From: Pseudomarimonas salicorniae | Lineage (GTDB): Bacteria; Pseudomonadota; Gammaproteobacteria; Xanthomonadales; Xanthomonadaceae | Direction of reading: 5' to 3' | DNA: 64,000 nucleotides | Assembly: GCF_023156535.1 (NCBI RefSeq) | Contig: NZ_JALNMH010000005.1 | Span: 1-64,000, forward strand | Shown here: in pieces, positions 54,401-62,155 of the stretch | Layout of the letters: each line of letters begins with the position of its first letter | How positions within the stretch are numbered: position 1 is the first letter of the stretch | The notes under the pieces: model-generated | Told to the model about the DNA's origin: nothing | The model's database searches: none | Seen by the model: the letters and a program-made list of their open reading frames with translations, nothing else | Program-made: the position numbers and the translations under genes

Positions 54401-57400
54401 GACGCCGGTCGCGTCGACCTGCATGCGGAAGCTCAGGGTGCGCGCCTGGCCAGCGCCGAGGGTGCCGATCGTCCAGCTGAGCGTGCCGGCAGGCGATTCG
54501 CTGCAGCTGGTGCCGGCCGGCGCCGTGCAGTCCAGATAGTCGAACCAGGCCTGGTCAGGGAAATCGTCGACCACGCTGACCCCGGTGGCTTCGCCGGTGC
54601 CGGTGTTGACCACGGTGAGGGTATAGGTCGCGATCTCTCCGGCGCGCAGCAGGGCGCGGTCGACCGACTTGGCCATGCTCAGCGAGGGTGCGCCGCCGGT
54701 AGGCCCGGGCGTGCCGACCAGGGTCGAGGCGGTATCGGTGACGCTGGCGACGCCGCTGGCGCTGGCGGTGGCCGAGTTGGTCAGCGTGCCGCTGGCGGCG
54801 GCGCCGGCCGTTGCATTGATCACTACGGTGGCAGTCCCGCCTGCGGCAAGCGTGCCCGGGGCCTGACCGGGGCTGTTCACCGGGAGACTGAAGTTCTGTG
54901 CGGTAACGGTCGGCGTCGGGCTGACGGTGACGCCGTTCAGGGTCACCGAGTTCAGGCTGACGTTGGCCGGCAGGGTGTCGCTGAGCGAGGCGCCGGTGGC
55001 CGCGGCGCCGCCGGTGTTGGAGACCCGCACGGTGTACTGCAGGGCGGCCGGCAGCGTGGTGACGTTCGGCTGGTCGACGGTCTTGTCGATGACCAGGTTG
55101 GCCGGGGCGCTGGCAAGGCAGAACGAGGAGCGCGAATTGCGCAGCTGGCTGCCGTAGAGGTAGTCCACGGGCTGTCCGCTCGAGGACAGCGACACCGTCC
55201 AGCGCAGCTGATCACCGGCGTTCACCGTCACCCCGGCCCCGACCGTGGTCTGGAAGGTCTGCAGCTGGGCGGCGCCACCGGAGTTGGACATGCCGACGGT
55301 GCCGGAATCGGCCAACGTCGTAGCCTGGGTCAGGTTCTGCAGCTGGATGCGGAAGTTGCCGTTGCCGTTGCGGGTGACGAACCAGGCGCTGATGGTCAGC
55401 TGCCGGCCGGCGACGTCGATGCCGCCCGCCGGCGCGGTGGCATTGAAGATGTAGCTGGTCAGGGCGGTGGTCGAGACCGTGCTGGTGGGGTCCGAGGCCG
55501 TCGGCGGCGTGGTGGTGGCGACCTGGGTGTCCCTGAAGTAGTACACCGCGCTGCACGACTGCCCGGACACGCCCAGCGGCGAGGTCGCGGTGACGCCGGT
55601 CGGCTCGCCGCTCCAGGTGATCCGCGCTCGGTTGATCGCCGGGTTGTCGAAGGTGAAGGGGCTGGCCGCTGCCGTGGCGGTCACCGTCACCGTGCCCTGG
55701 CCGCCCGCGGGCACGCTGGCGGCATTGAAGGTGACCACGCCGTTGCTGTGGCTGCAGCTGCTGAAGTGGGTGCTGCCGGCGAAAGCGCAGTTATTGAAGG
55801 TGAAGCCCTGCGGCAGGGTATCGGTGATCACCGCGGCGCTGGCCGCGCCGCTGCCGAAGTTGCGGTAACTGATGGTCCACGTCACGTCGCCCGACGGCGC
55901 GACCTGGGCCGCCGGCGAGGACTTCTCCAGGCTGAAGGCCGGGGTCGGGATGTTCACGGCGATGGTGGAGGTCGCGGTGCGGCTGACCGGCACGTTGCCG
56001 GGTGCGAGCACGTCGAGGGTTGCGGTGTTGGTCAGCGAAGAGGTCGGGTAGCCCGGGTTGACGGTCAGGGTCAAGGTCACGCTGCCCGAGGCGCCCCCGG
56101 CGAGCGTGCCGAGGTCCCAGATCACCGTGCCACCGCCGTTGGCGCAGCTGGTCCCGCCACTGCAGCCCACGTAGCTGGTGTTCGCCGGCAGCGGGTCGCT
56201 GATCTGCGCGCTGGTTACCGGCACCGAGGAGTCGTTGCTGTAGCGCAGGGTGTAGACCAGCTGGGTCCCGTCCGGGTTGATCGAATACAGGTTGGGCGTC
56301 TTCGACAGCGAGATCCGCGCCGCATCGACATTCACAGGCACCGGGTCGCTGCCCAGCACGCCGAAGCCGGTGTCGGCCGAGGCGGTGTTGTTGAAGGTGC
56401 CGGCCACCGTGCCGGCGCGGCCGACGAAGGTCAGCACCACCGAGCGGCCGGCAGCGATGCTGGCGCCGCTGAAACTCCAGGTGATGTTGCCCGTGGCCCC
56501 CAGGCTGGGCGAGGAAGCCGCGGCGAGCGGCGCGCCATCGTTGAGGATGCTGGTCGTGCTCTGGTAGGTGAAGCCATCCGGCAGGGCGTCGCTGATGCTG
56601 CCCAGCGACAGCGGCGTCGAGGTCAGGTTGTCGACGCTGAGGGTGAAGGTCACGTCCTCATTGGTCGCCACGCTGTCCGGGCTGGCAGTCTTGCTGATCT
56701 CCGGGGCCACGCCGCAGGCGTTGATCGCAAGACCCACCTGGGCGACCTGCGGACCGACTACGTCCGGGTTGCCGTACCAGTCCTCGCCGGCGTTCGGCAG
56801 CTGGGCCGGGCTGTGGACCGGGAAATTGCCCTCGACCGTGCCGCCCTGGTCAGGCGTGTAGGTCACCCAGGCGCCATTGATGTAGGCCTCGCCCTGCTCG
56901 TTGCCCTCGGCATAGCTGAAGGTGCGATGGTCGCGCGGGGCCGGCGGCATGTCGTCGTCGACGATATTGCGGTTGTCGACCGCCTGGGCACCGACCAGGT
57001 ACTTGCCCTTGAGCAGGCTGGTCGTGTCCCAGTTTCCGATCCATGTGTTCAGTGTGCCGGACTTGAGCGTTGCGCTGGGCCCGGCCGCCGACCAGGCGCC
57101 GCCGTCGTTGACCACGCCATCGCCGTTGGCGTCGTAGTAGTAGTAGAAGCGGACGTCGGCGATCGAGGGCTGCACCACGCCGTTGTTCAGCGCCAGCGTG
57201 TCCTGCACCCGCGCCTCGAGCGCGTAGGTTCCGGCGCAGGTGCCGGGCGGTGTCGCGGTCACCCGCGAGATGATCGGCTGCGAGTACGGATCTTCCTTGT
57301 CGAACGACGTGTAGTCGCCGAACGGCCCGGGCTTGGTCGGATCGGCCTGCCACTGGCGGTTGATCGCGCAGTCCTTCTGGAACGGGTTGTTCAGGCTGTT

Positions 57401-58309
57401 GGCGGTACAGAACAGCATCGAGATCGGCGTCGAGCGGGTGATCCTTGGCCCGTTGAGCGTCGGATTCGGCCCGGTCGGCGAGGCATCGAGCATGCGCACC
57501 GGAATCTGGTAGTCGATGAAGTACTCGTTGCAGGCATTGGTCGAGACCAGGGTCGCCCGGGTGGTGCCGTAGTCCCAGCGGGTGCGCGGCGCGCTGCCCC
57601 AGTTGGTGGTGGGCGTGAGCGCACTCTGGAAGTTGAGAAGGGTGCTGCCCGAGGTGAAGCCCGTCGGGTTGTGCGCGATCAGCTTGATCGCCGGGTTGCT
57701 GGTGTAGTCGATCGACTGGGTCGGGATATCGCCCCAGATGCCGGCGATCATGTCGATCGGCGTGGCGGGCGAGCCCGATGAGCCGTTGAGATGCGCAGCC
57801 AGGTCACGGAAGCCGTCGCCGTCGAGATCGAAGAGCACCGTCCACAGCGCCGAGGACCAGGGGTCGGTGGCGCCGAAGTTTCCCGGGTTCGGCCCGGTCG
57901 CATAGTTGTTGGCGATCTGCTCGACGCGCCAGCGGAACATGATCACGTCCTGCGAGCCGTCCATCGCCGCGCCCTGGCGCAGGCTGTAGTAGATCGACGG
58001 GAAGTTCTTGTCGATGCAGGACGAGGCGACGTTGACGTAGTTCTGCGGCGACGTGCCGCCGTTCGACGGGTCCTGGATGCGCGGATCGTTGATCGAGTTC
58101 TGGAAGCGCCCGTAGGGCTTCCAGTCGCCGCAGTCGCCGCCGCACTGCGCCGGGTTCAGCGGCTCCGCCGGCCAGGGCGCAGGGGCAAAATGGATCGGCC
58201 CGTTGGCCTCGTCGACCGTGCCGCTGCCGTAGACCGGCGGGAAGGGATCCGCGGCGACCGGCGCCGACAGTGCGATGGCAATGGCCGCCCAGGCCAGCGA
58301 TGCTTTCAA
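48467..58309 (-). CDS. Giant secreted DUF11-repeat protein (about 3280 residues) with IPTL-CTERM-like tail
   Basis: The signal peptide (1-20, SAPVAA) is followed by a unique N-terminal region (about 21-520, with Asn/Asp-rich DANGDGV loops). About eight diverse DUF11 domains lie at about 525-1750, and two SdrD-B-like modules (GLVEGVIYRDNDGNGAFDPL; SGRVWNDGDGNQLQNGSETG) at about 1790-2000. Seven tandem DUF11 units of about 138 residues (ADLSISKxNGV...) span about 2005-2960. Two final DUF11-like domains and the tail REIPSTGGLALVLMAMSLMM-LGLRRARR end the protein. The start is TTG 58309 with GGGGAA upstream, directly before the signal peptide. Probably a cell-surface fibre or adhesin. It is upstream of the second giant gene, same strand, 129 bp away. 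Confidence 0.86.
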   Translation of the reverse strand: MKASLAWAAIAIALSAPVAADPFPPVYGSGTVDEANGPIHFAPAPWPAEPLNPAQCGGDCGDWKPYGRFQNSINDPRIQDPSNGGTSPQNYVNVASSCIDKNFPSIYYSLRQGAAMDGSQDVIMFRWRVEQIANNYATGPNPGNFGATDPWSSALWTVLFDLDGDGFRDLAAHLNGSSGSPATPIDMIAGIWGDIPTQSIDYTSNPAIKLIAHNPTGFTSGSTLLNFQSALTPTTNWGSAPRTRWDYGTTRATLVSTNACNEYFIDYQIPVRMLDASPTGPNPTLNGPRITRSTPISMLFCTANSLNNPFQKDCAINRQWQADPTKPGPFGDYTSFDKEDPYSQPIISRVTATPPGTCAGTYALEARVQDTLALNNGVVQPSIADVRFYYYYDANGDGVVNDGGAWSAAGPSATLKSGTLNTWIGNWDTTSLLKGKYLVGAQAVDNRNIVDDDMPPAPRDHRTFSYAEGNEQGEAYINGAWVTYTPDQGGTVEGNFPVHSPAQLPNAGEDWYGNPDVVGPQVAQVGLAINACGVAPEISKTASPDSVATNEDVTFTLSVDNLTSTPLSLGSISDALPDGFTYQSTTSILNDGAPLAAASSPSLGATGNITWSFSGASIAAGRSVVLTFVGRAGTVAGTFNNTASADTGFGVLGSDPVPVNVDAARISLSKTPNLYSINPDGTQLVYTLRYSNDSSVPVTSAQISDPLPANTSYVGCSGGTSCANGGGTVIWDLGTLAGGASGSVTLTLTVNPGYPTSSLTNTATLDVLAPGNVPVSRTATSTIAVNIPTPAFSLEKSSPAAQVAPSGDVTWTISYRNFGSGAASAAVITDTLPQGFTFNNCAFAGSTHFSSCSHSNGVVTFNAASVPAGGQGTVTVTATAAASPFTFDNPAINRARITWSGEPTGVTATSPLGVSGQSCSAVYYFRDTQVATTTPPTASDPTSTVSTTALTSYIFNATAPAGGIDVAGRQLTISAWFVTRNGNGNFRIQLQNLTQATTLADSGTVGMSNSGGAAQLQTFQTTVGAGVTVNAGDQLRWTVSLSSSGQPVDYLYGSQLRNSRSSFCLASAPANLVIDKTVDQPNVTTLPAALQYTVRVSNTGGAAATGASLSDTLPANVSLNSVTLNGVTVSPTPTVTAQNFSLPVNSPGQAPGTLAAGGTATVVINATAGAAASGTLTNSATASASGVASVTDTASTLVGTPGPTGGAPSLSMAKSVDRALLRAGEIATYTLTVVNTGTGEATGVSVVDDFPDQAWFDYLDCTAPAGTSCSESPAGTLSWTIGTLGAGQARTLSFRMQVDATGVPAGVTTLNNTAVASDASFCTGGTPPASCTSEIVPVTVSGAPVLTLSKQVSPLTAVAPGDLLTYTLTVGNVGSSNASAVQVVDAVPANTVFDAIVSSGNGSGSFDTVNNRVLFNPRTASGVDRLDAGDSETLSFRVRVVGTLPQGSTPIPNTATASAANAPSVSDSVSSSALASPGLTLDKQGPATVSFPATTLATTASASSTVRVLDASRLAIGDTVRIGGSIRQITAIAGQTVTLDGAVSAAAGDPVQLGFTYTLTYANRGNATATGVTLGDTLPANLVYAGASPTPATAPAVGSNGSLSFSIGSLAPGALGVAQVRVVPLQAGSYTNNAVLSATDVPNVIDTVTTQVGGLIVDKRTTTPLRAAGDIATYVLRVRNTLSSSVSGIVVTDVLPPGFSYLATESATVNGSATAVTSPPGAGSASPSWGSFTLPGNGTLEITFTSTIGVDVGPATYDNEVSATNTSGIAVAPFDHLATDVDDVTVLAAGTGLVEGVIYRDNDGNGAFDPLIDTPLPFTQLLITDSNNVVYQLASDSTGAFRRVVPAGTTLVDVSDGSLPAGLAPTVGIDGLDPNTVEVPAGASARDDNGFVVSAAAVGTVSGRVWNDGDGNQLQNGSETGRLGVLVELRDAVTNALIQRTFTDLLGDYFFANVPPGDYRVDISPPVGTTLTTGNDPAPVSVVANTNSTADFGLIAGATSNADLSILKTNGLSQVATGVPTVYSLTVANAGPATVSNALIWDPQATGLAKTAVSCGSPSGGAVCPSAPSVADLEAGILAIPSLPPGSSLVLSVTADVLASSGNVSNLAVVSAPQGISDPNQSNNTSSDTDPVVGSVNADLAISKSNGVSTLTSGSSTTYVVVVSNNGPSAANGATVSDPAVTGLAKTAVSCSAASNGASCPGAPSVAALEAGTLAIPALPSGGSITLQVTATVTAAGGSSVTNTASVAPPAGVTDPVPGNNSDDDTDSVVAGTLPSADLSISKDNGVSGLSVGGTTSYTVVVSNAGPDAADGASVSDPAVSGLSKTAVSCTGSSGGAVCPASPDVASLEAGTLVIPTLPNGGSVTLRIDATVTAAGGSSVSNTALVSVPGGVTDPNPNNNTDSDTDPVSGPLNADLSISKNNGVTSLTSGSSTTYVVVISNGGPSSADGATVSDPAVAGLSKTAVACVDASNGASCPVAPSVADIEAGTLAIPALPTGGSVTLEVTATVSAAAGSTVTNTVTVSPPSGITDPVPGNNSADDTDSVVAGSQPSADLSISKDNGVSSLSVGGSTSYTLLVSNAGPNAADGASVSDPAVSGLSKTAVLCTGSTGGAVCPASPDVASLEAGTLAIPTFPVGGTLTLRVDASVTAAGGSAVTNIAEVSVPSGLTDPDSNNNTSSDTDPVLGPTDADLSISKNNGVTSLTSGSSTTYVVVISNGGPSAADGATVSDPAVAGLSKTAVACVGASNGASCPGAPSVADIEAGTLAIPVLPIGGSVTLEVTATVSAAAGSTVTNSVSVSPPSGITDPVPGNNSADDTDSVVAGSQPSADLSISKDNGVSSLSVGGSTSYTLLVSNAGPNAADGASVSDPAVSGLSKTAVLCTGSTGGAVCPTSPDVASLEAGTLAIPTFPVGGTLTLRVDAAVTAAANSAVTNIAEVSVPSGLTDPDSNNNTSSDTDPVSAAPVPGLSLLKQAALDDVVIANGLAEAGERISYTLTATNTGGTPLSGVSINDPLLPTLSCVQPVALAPGERLICTGSLLVDQARVDAGAAILNTATARGTPPSGPELIDNDDASVPVSDVARLGVAKGLVSVAELGSGAYRVVYELRARNYGQVSLDALQLRDDLAATFPTPVQFSVLGVQVTAGSGQPDPTYDGRTRTSLLQSAAVLAPGAELALRLELEVRPGTATGPFLNRATVSGQRVSGGPTLEDDSVNGTSPDPDNNGVPDEISPTPLSFGAAPPGVREIPSTGGLALVLMAMSLMMLGLRRARRARVRGDSD
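49420..52300 (-). repeat. Seven tandem DUF11 coding units of about 414 bp
   Basis: Successive units start ADLSILKTNG, ADLAISKSNG, ADLSISKDNG, ADLSISKNNG, ADLSISKDNG, ADLSISKNNG, ADLSISKDNG. The NNG and DNG types alternate, so the effective period is a pair (828 bp). Divergence is highest in the first (N-terminal, high-coordinate) unit and lowest at the C-terminal end. Confidence 0.9.
49431..51086 (-). repeat. Near-identical 828-bp tandem duplication (two DUF11 pairs)
   Basis: 49431-50258 and 50259-51086 align with an exact 828-bp offset (for example tgttgttgttcgagtccgga at 49453 and again at 50281). Only scattered substitutions are seen by eye. A third, more diverged pair continues with the same period to about 51914. 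Confidence 0.9.
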
Positions 58310-58451
58310 GACGTTCCCCTGCAGTGCAATGAGATCGCCGGTGGGGCGGCGCGATGCAGCTGGAAGGGCGCACCCGACTGGCAGATAGGCCCGAGTATGC
58401 CCCTGTTCACGTCAGCTCCACAGTGGAAAAAACCCCGCACCCCCGGAGCAA

Positions 58452-58988
58452 CTACTCGACCTGTCGCCACTGGCCCGGCTGCAGCCCGCCCAGCGCATGG
58501 CTGCCGATGCTGACCCTGACCAGGCGCAACGTCGGCAGACCGACCGCCGCGGTCATCCGCCGCACCTGTCGATTGCGTCCCTCGGTCAGGCTGATGGCGA
58601 GCCACGCATCGGGCACGCTCTTGCGATACCTCACCGGTGGATCGCGCGGCCAGAGCGAGGGTGGATCGATGCGTTCGATGCTGGCCGGCCGGGTCGGGCC
58701 ATCCTTGAGCTGGACGCCACGGCGCAGCGCCTCGAGCTGTGCATTGTCCGGCTCGCCCTCGACCTGGACCCAGTAGGTCTTCGGCTGCTTGTGCCGCGGG
58801 TCGGTCAGACGGTGCGCAAGCGCTCCATCGTCGGTGAGCAGCAGCAGGCCCTCCGAGTCGAAGTCGAGGCGCCCTGCCGGATAGACATCCGGGGGCAGGC
58901 CGAACTCCGCCAGCGTCCGCCGCGGCGGCTGGCTGCGGTCGGTGAACTGGCAGAGAACGTTGAAGGGCTTGTTGAAGGCGATCAGCAT
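58452..58988 (-). CDS. rluE: 23S rRNA pseudouridine synthase RluE
   Basis: This 178-residue RsuA-family enzyme should modify U2457 of 23S rRNA. The catalytic Asp42 lies in [15 protein letters not shown], with LITDP-like [26 protein letters not shown] and [21 protein letters not shown] following. It lacks an N-terminal S4 domain, as RluE does. The start is ATG 58988 ([16 protein letters not shown] follows); the frame is open further, into repeat DNA. It lies upstream of the giant gene, same strand, 142 bp apart. Confidence 0.92.
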   Translation of the reverse strand: MLIAFNKPFNVLCQFTDRSQPPRRTLAEFGLPPDVYPAGRLDFDSEGLLLLTDDGALAHRLTDPRHKQPKTYWVQVEGEPDNAQLEALRRGVQLKDGPTRPASIERIDPPSLWPRDPPVRYRKSVPDAWLAISLTEGRNRQVRRMTAAVGLPTLRLVRVSIGSHALGGLQPGQWRQVE

Positions 58989-59019
58989 GGGGTTTGGACT
59001 CGGGTGTCGGCCGCTGCGC

Positions 59020-59074
59020 GGCAACCGTTGCTCCGCAACCTGCGCCTTCGCTGCGCTCGGTCGGGATTCACTTC
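59020..59074 (-). repeat. F-type repeat copy upstream of rluE
   Basis: Read on the minus strand, GTGAATCCCGACCGAGCG continues with CAGCGAAGGCGCAGG, then a GTTGCGGAGCAACGG hairpin. The GACCGAGCG(T/C)AGCGAAGG core is shared with 38811-38830 between ntrB and ntrC. Confidence 0.6.
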
Positions 59075-59095
59075 GAGCTTGCACCAGCGCGGCCT

Positions 59096-59187
59096 GTAGG
59101 AGCCAGCTTGCTGGCGATGGAATAGCCCGGCAGAGCAGCCGCCCAGCGTGGACCGAAGGCGACGATCGCCAGCAAGCTGGCTCCTAC
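59096..59187 (+). repeat. REP-like module A with a long loop
   Basis: Arms GTAGGAGCCAGCTTGCTGG (59096-59114) and CCAGCAAGCTGGCTCCTAC (59169-59187) are separated by about 54 bp, twice the usual distance. It lies between the divergent rluE and ABC transporter genes. Confidence 0.88.
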
Positions 59188-59204
59188 AGGCGGGGCGCAT
59201 CGGC

Positions 59205-59210
59205 TAGGCT
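59205..59210 (+). promoter_or_regulatory. Putative -10 element (TAGGCT) of the ABC transporter gene
   Basis: GGCTAGGCTGCGCGC lies 26 nt before ATG 59237. It has the same GCTAnnCTgCGC form as the element ahead of the methyltransferase gene. Confidence 0.4.
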
Positions 59211-59236
59211 GCGCGCTTTGTCACGGACCCACCGCC

Positions 59237-60991
59237 ATGCATCCGCTGCGCCGCCTGTTCGACTACGCCCGCCCGTACCGCGCCCAGGCGCTGTCGGGCA
59301 GCGTGTATTCGGTGCTCAACAAGGTCTTCGACATCCTGCCGGAGATCCTGATCGGCGTGGCGGTGGACGTGGTGGTGAACCGCGAGGACAGCTTCCTCGC
59401 CGGCTTCGGCCTGCCCGACCCGATGCACCAGCTGCTGGCGCTGACCGGGCTGACCATCGCGGTCTGGGTGCTGGAAAGCCTGTTCGAGTACCTCTACGCC
59501 CTGCGCTGGCGCGGGCTGGCCCAGGACCTGCAGCACGAGCTGCGCCTGGCCGCCTATGCGCACATCCAGCAGCTGCCGCCGGACTTCGTGACCTCTGCGC
59601 GCAGCGGGCGGCTGATGGCGGTGCTCAACGAGGACGTCAACCAGATCGAGCGCTTCCTCAACACCGGCGCCAACGACCTGATCCAGGTGGTGGTGTCGTC
59701 ACTGCTGGTCGGCGCGGTGTTCTTCGTGCTGACCGCCGACCTTGCCGCCCTCGCCTTCCTGCCGATTCCGCTGATCCTGGTCGGCGCGTTCTGGTTCCAG
59801 AAGCGCCTCGCCCCGCGCTACGGCGCCGCCCGCGAATCGGCGGCAGTGGTGTCCGACCGACTCTCCAACAACCTCGCCGGCATGGCGACCATCCAGGCCT
59901 ACACGGCCGAGGAGTTCGAGACCGCCCACGTCCGCGCCGCCTCCGACGGCTTCCGCCAGCGCAACGCCGCGGCGATCCGCTTCTCGGCGGCGATCACCCC
60001 GGTCATCCGCATGGCCATCCTGGCCGGATTCGTCGCCACCCTGCTCTATGGCGGCTGGAAGACACTGTCGGGGGATCTCGGGGTCGGCAGCTACTCGGCC
60101 CTGGTCTATCTGACCCAGCGCCTGCTCTGGCCGCTGACCCGGCTGGCCGAGATGACCGACCTCTACCAGCGCTCGATGGCCTCGGTGAACCGGGTGATGG
60201 ACCTGCTGGAGTCGCCGCTGCCGGCGCGCGGCAGGCAACCGCTGCCCGAGAAGGTCGCCGGCGAGGTCGGCTTCGACTCGGTCAGCCTGCGCTATGGCGA
60301 TACCCGTGCGCTGGATGGCGTCAGCCTCAGTGTGCCGGCCGGCACCACCCACGCCCTGGTCGGCGCCACCGGCGGCGGCAAGTCCTCACTGCTCAAGCTG
60401 CTGCTCGCCTTTGCCCGTCCCAGCGAGGGCCGGGTGACACTGGACAGCGTCGACCTTGCGGGCATTGATCCTGTCGCCCTGCGTCGGGTCATCGGCTATG
60501 TCGCCCAGGATCCCTTCCTCACCGACGGCACGGTGGCCGAGAACATCGCCTACGGCGATAGCCAGCCGGATCTCGGCCGGGTCGAAGCCGCGGCGCGCGC
60601 GGCCGCCGCCGATGGCTTCATCCGCGCCCTGCCGCGCGGCTACGACAGCGAGGTCGGCGAGCGCGGCACCCAGCTCTCCGGAGGCCAGCGCCAGCGCATT
60701 GCCTTGGCCCGCGCGCTGTATCGCGACCCGCGCATCCTGGTCCTCGACGAGGCCACCTCGGCGGTCGACAACGAGACCGAGGCGGCCATCCAGCGCTCGC
60801 TGCGCGAGGCCGCCCGCGGCCGCACCTGCCTTGTGGTCGCCCATCGCCTGTCCACCGTCAGGCAGGCCGACTGCATCCACGTGATGGAGGCCGGCCGGGT
60901 GGTCGAGTCCGGCGACCACGACAGCCTGCTGGCGCGCAACGGCGCCTATGCCGCGCTGTGGCGGCTGCAGACCGGTGAAACGGTTGGCTAG
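59237..60991 (+). CDS. ABC exporter, fused permease and ATPase
   Basis: This 584-residue half-transporter of the MsbA/LmrA type has a six-helix exporter domain (about 1-320) followed by a nucleotide-binding domain. Walker A is GATGGGKSS (about 376-384; Ala replaces the usual Pro), with a Q-loop in GYVAQDPFL, signature LSGGQRQR, Walker B ILVLDEATSAVD and an H-loop VVAHRLST. It should work as a homodimer exporting lipids, peptides or drugs; the substrate is unknown and neighbours give no clue. It is monocistronic, bounded by REP copies on both sides. Confidence 0.93.
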   Translation: MHPLRRLFDYARPYRAQALSGSVYSVLNKVFDILPEILIGVAVDVVVNREDSFLAGFGLPDPMHQLLALTGLTIAVWVLESLFEYLYALRWRGLAQDLQHELRLAAYAHIQQLPPDFVTSARSGRLMAVLNEDVNQIERFLNTGANDLIQVVVSSLLVGAVFFVLTADLAALAFLPIPLILVGAFWFQKRLAPRYGAARESAAVVSDRLSNNLAGMATIQAYTAEEFETAHVRAASDGFRQRNAAAIRFSAAITPVIRMAILAGFVATLLYGGWKTLSGDLGVGSYSALVYLTQRLLWPLTRLAEMTDLYQRSMASVNRVMDLLESPLPARGRQPLPEKVAGEVGFDSVSLRYGDTRALDGVSLSVPAGTTHALVGATGGGKSSLLKLLLAFARPSEGRVTLDSVDLAGIDPVALRRVIGYVAQDPFLTDGTVAENIAYGDSQPDLGRVEAAARAAAADGFIRALPRGYDSEVGERGTQLSGGQRQRIALARALYRDPRILVLDEATSAVDNETEAAIQRSLREAARGRTCLVVAHRLSTVRQADCIHVMEAGRVVESGDHDSLLARNGAYAALWRLQTGETVG

Positions 60992-61015
60992 GATCGAAGA
61001 TCTTCAGGCTCGCCT

Positions 61016-61079
61016 GTAGGAGCCAGCTTGCTGGCGATTCGCCCGGCACACCGCCGTTCGCCAGCAAGCTGGCTCCTAC
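61016..61079 (+). repeat. REP-like module A overlapping the thiD stop codon
   Basis: Arms GTAGGAGCCAGCTTGCTGG (61016-61034) and CCAGCAAGCTGGCTCCTAC (61061-61079) flank 26 bp. The minus-strand thiD stop codon (TAG at 61076-61078) is formed by the outer end of the right arm. Confidence 0.9.
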
Positions 61080-61885
61080 CGTGGAAGGGCCTGCCTTTCC
61101 CAGAAATGGTCGAGCACGGCGACGCTGCCCTTGCCTGGGCGGTACGCGCTGACCAGGGCGCCGTGGACGTAGTCCGCGGCGGCGCGGCAGGCGTCGGGCA
61201 AGGGATCGCCCAGTGCCAGGCGCGAGGCGATGGCCGAGGCCAGCGTGCAGCCGGTGCCGTGGCCTTCCACTTCGAGACGCGGATGCTCGAAGCGATGCAC
61301 GATCTCGCCATCGTGCAGGCGGTCGATCATCTGCGGCGTACCATCGAGGTGGCCGCCTTTAAGCAGCACCCCGGCCACACCGAGATCACGCAGCGCCTGC
61401 AGGGCGGCGTCGGCGGATGCGTCATCGATCACCCGGCCGAGCAGCAGCTCGGCTTCCGGAATATTGGGCGTGATCAGCGTGGCCCGCGGCAGCAGGCGCT
61501 GGCGCAGGGCGTCCAGGGCCTCGGGCTCGAGCAGCCGCGCGCCGCTGCTGGCCACCATCACCGGGTCCAGCACCACCTGCTTCGGCGCATGGCGCTCCAG
61601 CGCATCAGCCACGGCGTGGATGACCGTAGCGTTGGCCAACATGCCGAGCTTGACCGCGGCGACGGCGAAATCCTCGAAACAGGCATCGATCTGCGCGCGC
61701 AGGAAGCCGACATCCGGCACCTGCACCGCGGTCACCCCGCGCGTGTGCTGCGCAGTCAGCGCGGCGATGGCGGACAGCCCGTGCAAGCCGTGCGCGGCAA
61801 TCGTCTTGAGATCGGCCTGGATCCCGGCGCCGCCGCCGGAGTCCGAGCCGGCGATGGTCAGGACCGAAGTTCGACAGGGATGCAT
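61076..61885 (-). CDS. thiD: Hydroxymethylpyrimidine/phosphomethylpyrimidine kinase
   Basis: This 269-residue ribokinase-fold enzyme phosphorylates HMP and HMP-P for thiamine synthesis. The N-terminus [19 protein letters not shown] is the diagnostic ThiD signature, with [25 protein letters not shown] and the anion hole [13 protein letters not shown]. The last residues (QALPR) run up to a REP arm that supplies the stop codon, so the original C-terminus may have been changed. No other thi genes or THI-box riboswitch are seen. Confidence 0.94.
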   Translation of the reverse strand: MHPCRTSVLTIAGSDSGGGAGIQADLKTIAAHGLHGLSAIAALTAQHTRGVTAVQVPDVGFLRAQIDACFEDFAVAAVKLGMLANATVIHAVADALERHAPKQVVLDPVMVASSGARLLEPEALDALRQRLLPRATLITPNIPEAELLLGRVIDDASADAALQALRDLGVAGVLLKGGHLDGTPQMIDRLHDGEIVHRFEHPRLEVEGHGTGCTLASAIASRLALGDPLPDACRAAADYVHGALVSAYRPGKGSVAVLDHFWERQALPR

Positions 61886-61985
61886 GCGTGGATGATGCCA
61901 GAAGCGCGCGACGGGGCCGGTGGACTGTCGTCACCCGCGTGGGATGGGGTATTGAAGTCCGAACGCGACCGCCCTGCCCGCCGCC

Positions 61986-62012
61986 CGCGGTTCGATACCT
62001 CACCGCGAACGG
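61986..62012 (-). repeat. D-type repeat, copy 3 (inverted)
   Basis: CGCGGTTCGATACCTCACCGCG is the inverse orientation of the D core (TGAGGTATCGAA) with compensatory changes in both arms. The palindrome is thus kept although the arm sequence differs from copies 1-2. Confidence 0.65.
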
Positions 62013-62067
62013 TCTCGAGGAAGGTGCAACGCGCATTGGTCGGACCCAACCTCCCGCGAGGCCCCGA

Positions 62068-62099
62068 CCGTTCGGGCTGAGGTATCGAAGCCCGAACGG
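62068..62099 (+). repeat. D-type repeat, copy 4
   Basis: CCGTTCGGGC-TGAGGTATCGAA-GCCCGAACGG has the same core as at 23878, and the arms changed from GCCC/GGGC to GGGC/GCCC together. It lies just upstream of the methyltransferase promoter region. Confidence 0.75.
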
Positions 62100-62120
62100 G
62101 ATCGCCCCGCCCACCCGTGC

Positions 62121-62126
62121 TAGCCT
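62121..62126 (+). promoter_or_regulatory. Putative -10 element (TGCTAGCCT) of the methyltransferase gene
   Basis: GTGCTAGCCTGCGCCGCC has TG one base before TAGCCT, 30 nt upstream of GTG 62156. Confidence 0.4.
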
Positions 62127-62155
62127 GCGCCGCCCCAGCGCTGTGGAGGTCGCCC

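Noticed and set aside
52982-57781. A 1599-codon open frame on the plus strand opposite the 3280-residue gene
   Set aside because: It is rich in Gly/Arg/Ala/Asp and has no domain or signal peptide; it mirrors a high-GC gene with strong codon bias. The minus strand has clear DUF11 domains.
61886-62155. TPP riboswitch associated with thiD
   Set aside because: thiD is on the minus strand and its leader in this gap shows no THI-box core; the sequence is explained by D-type repeats.
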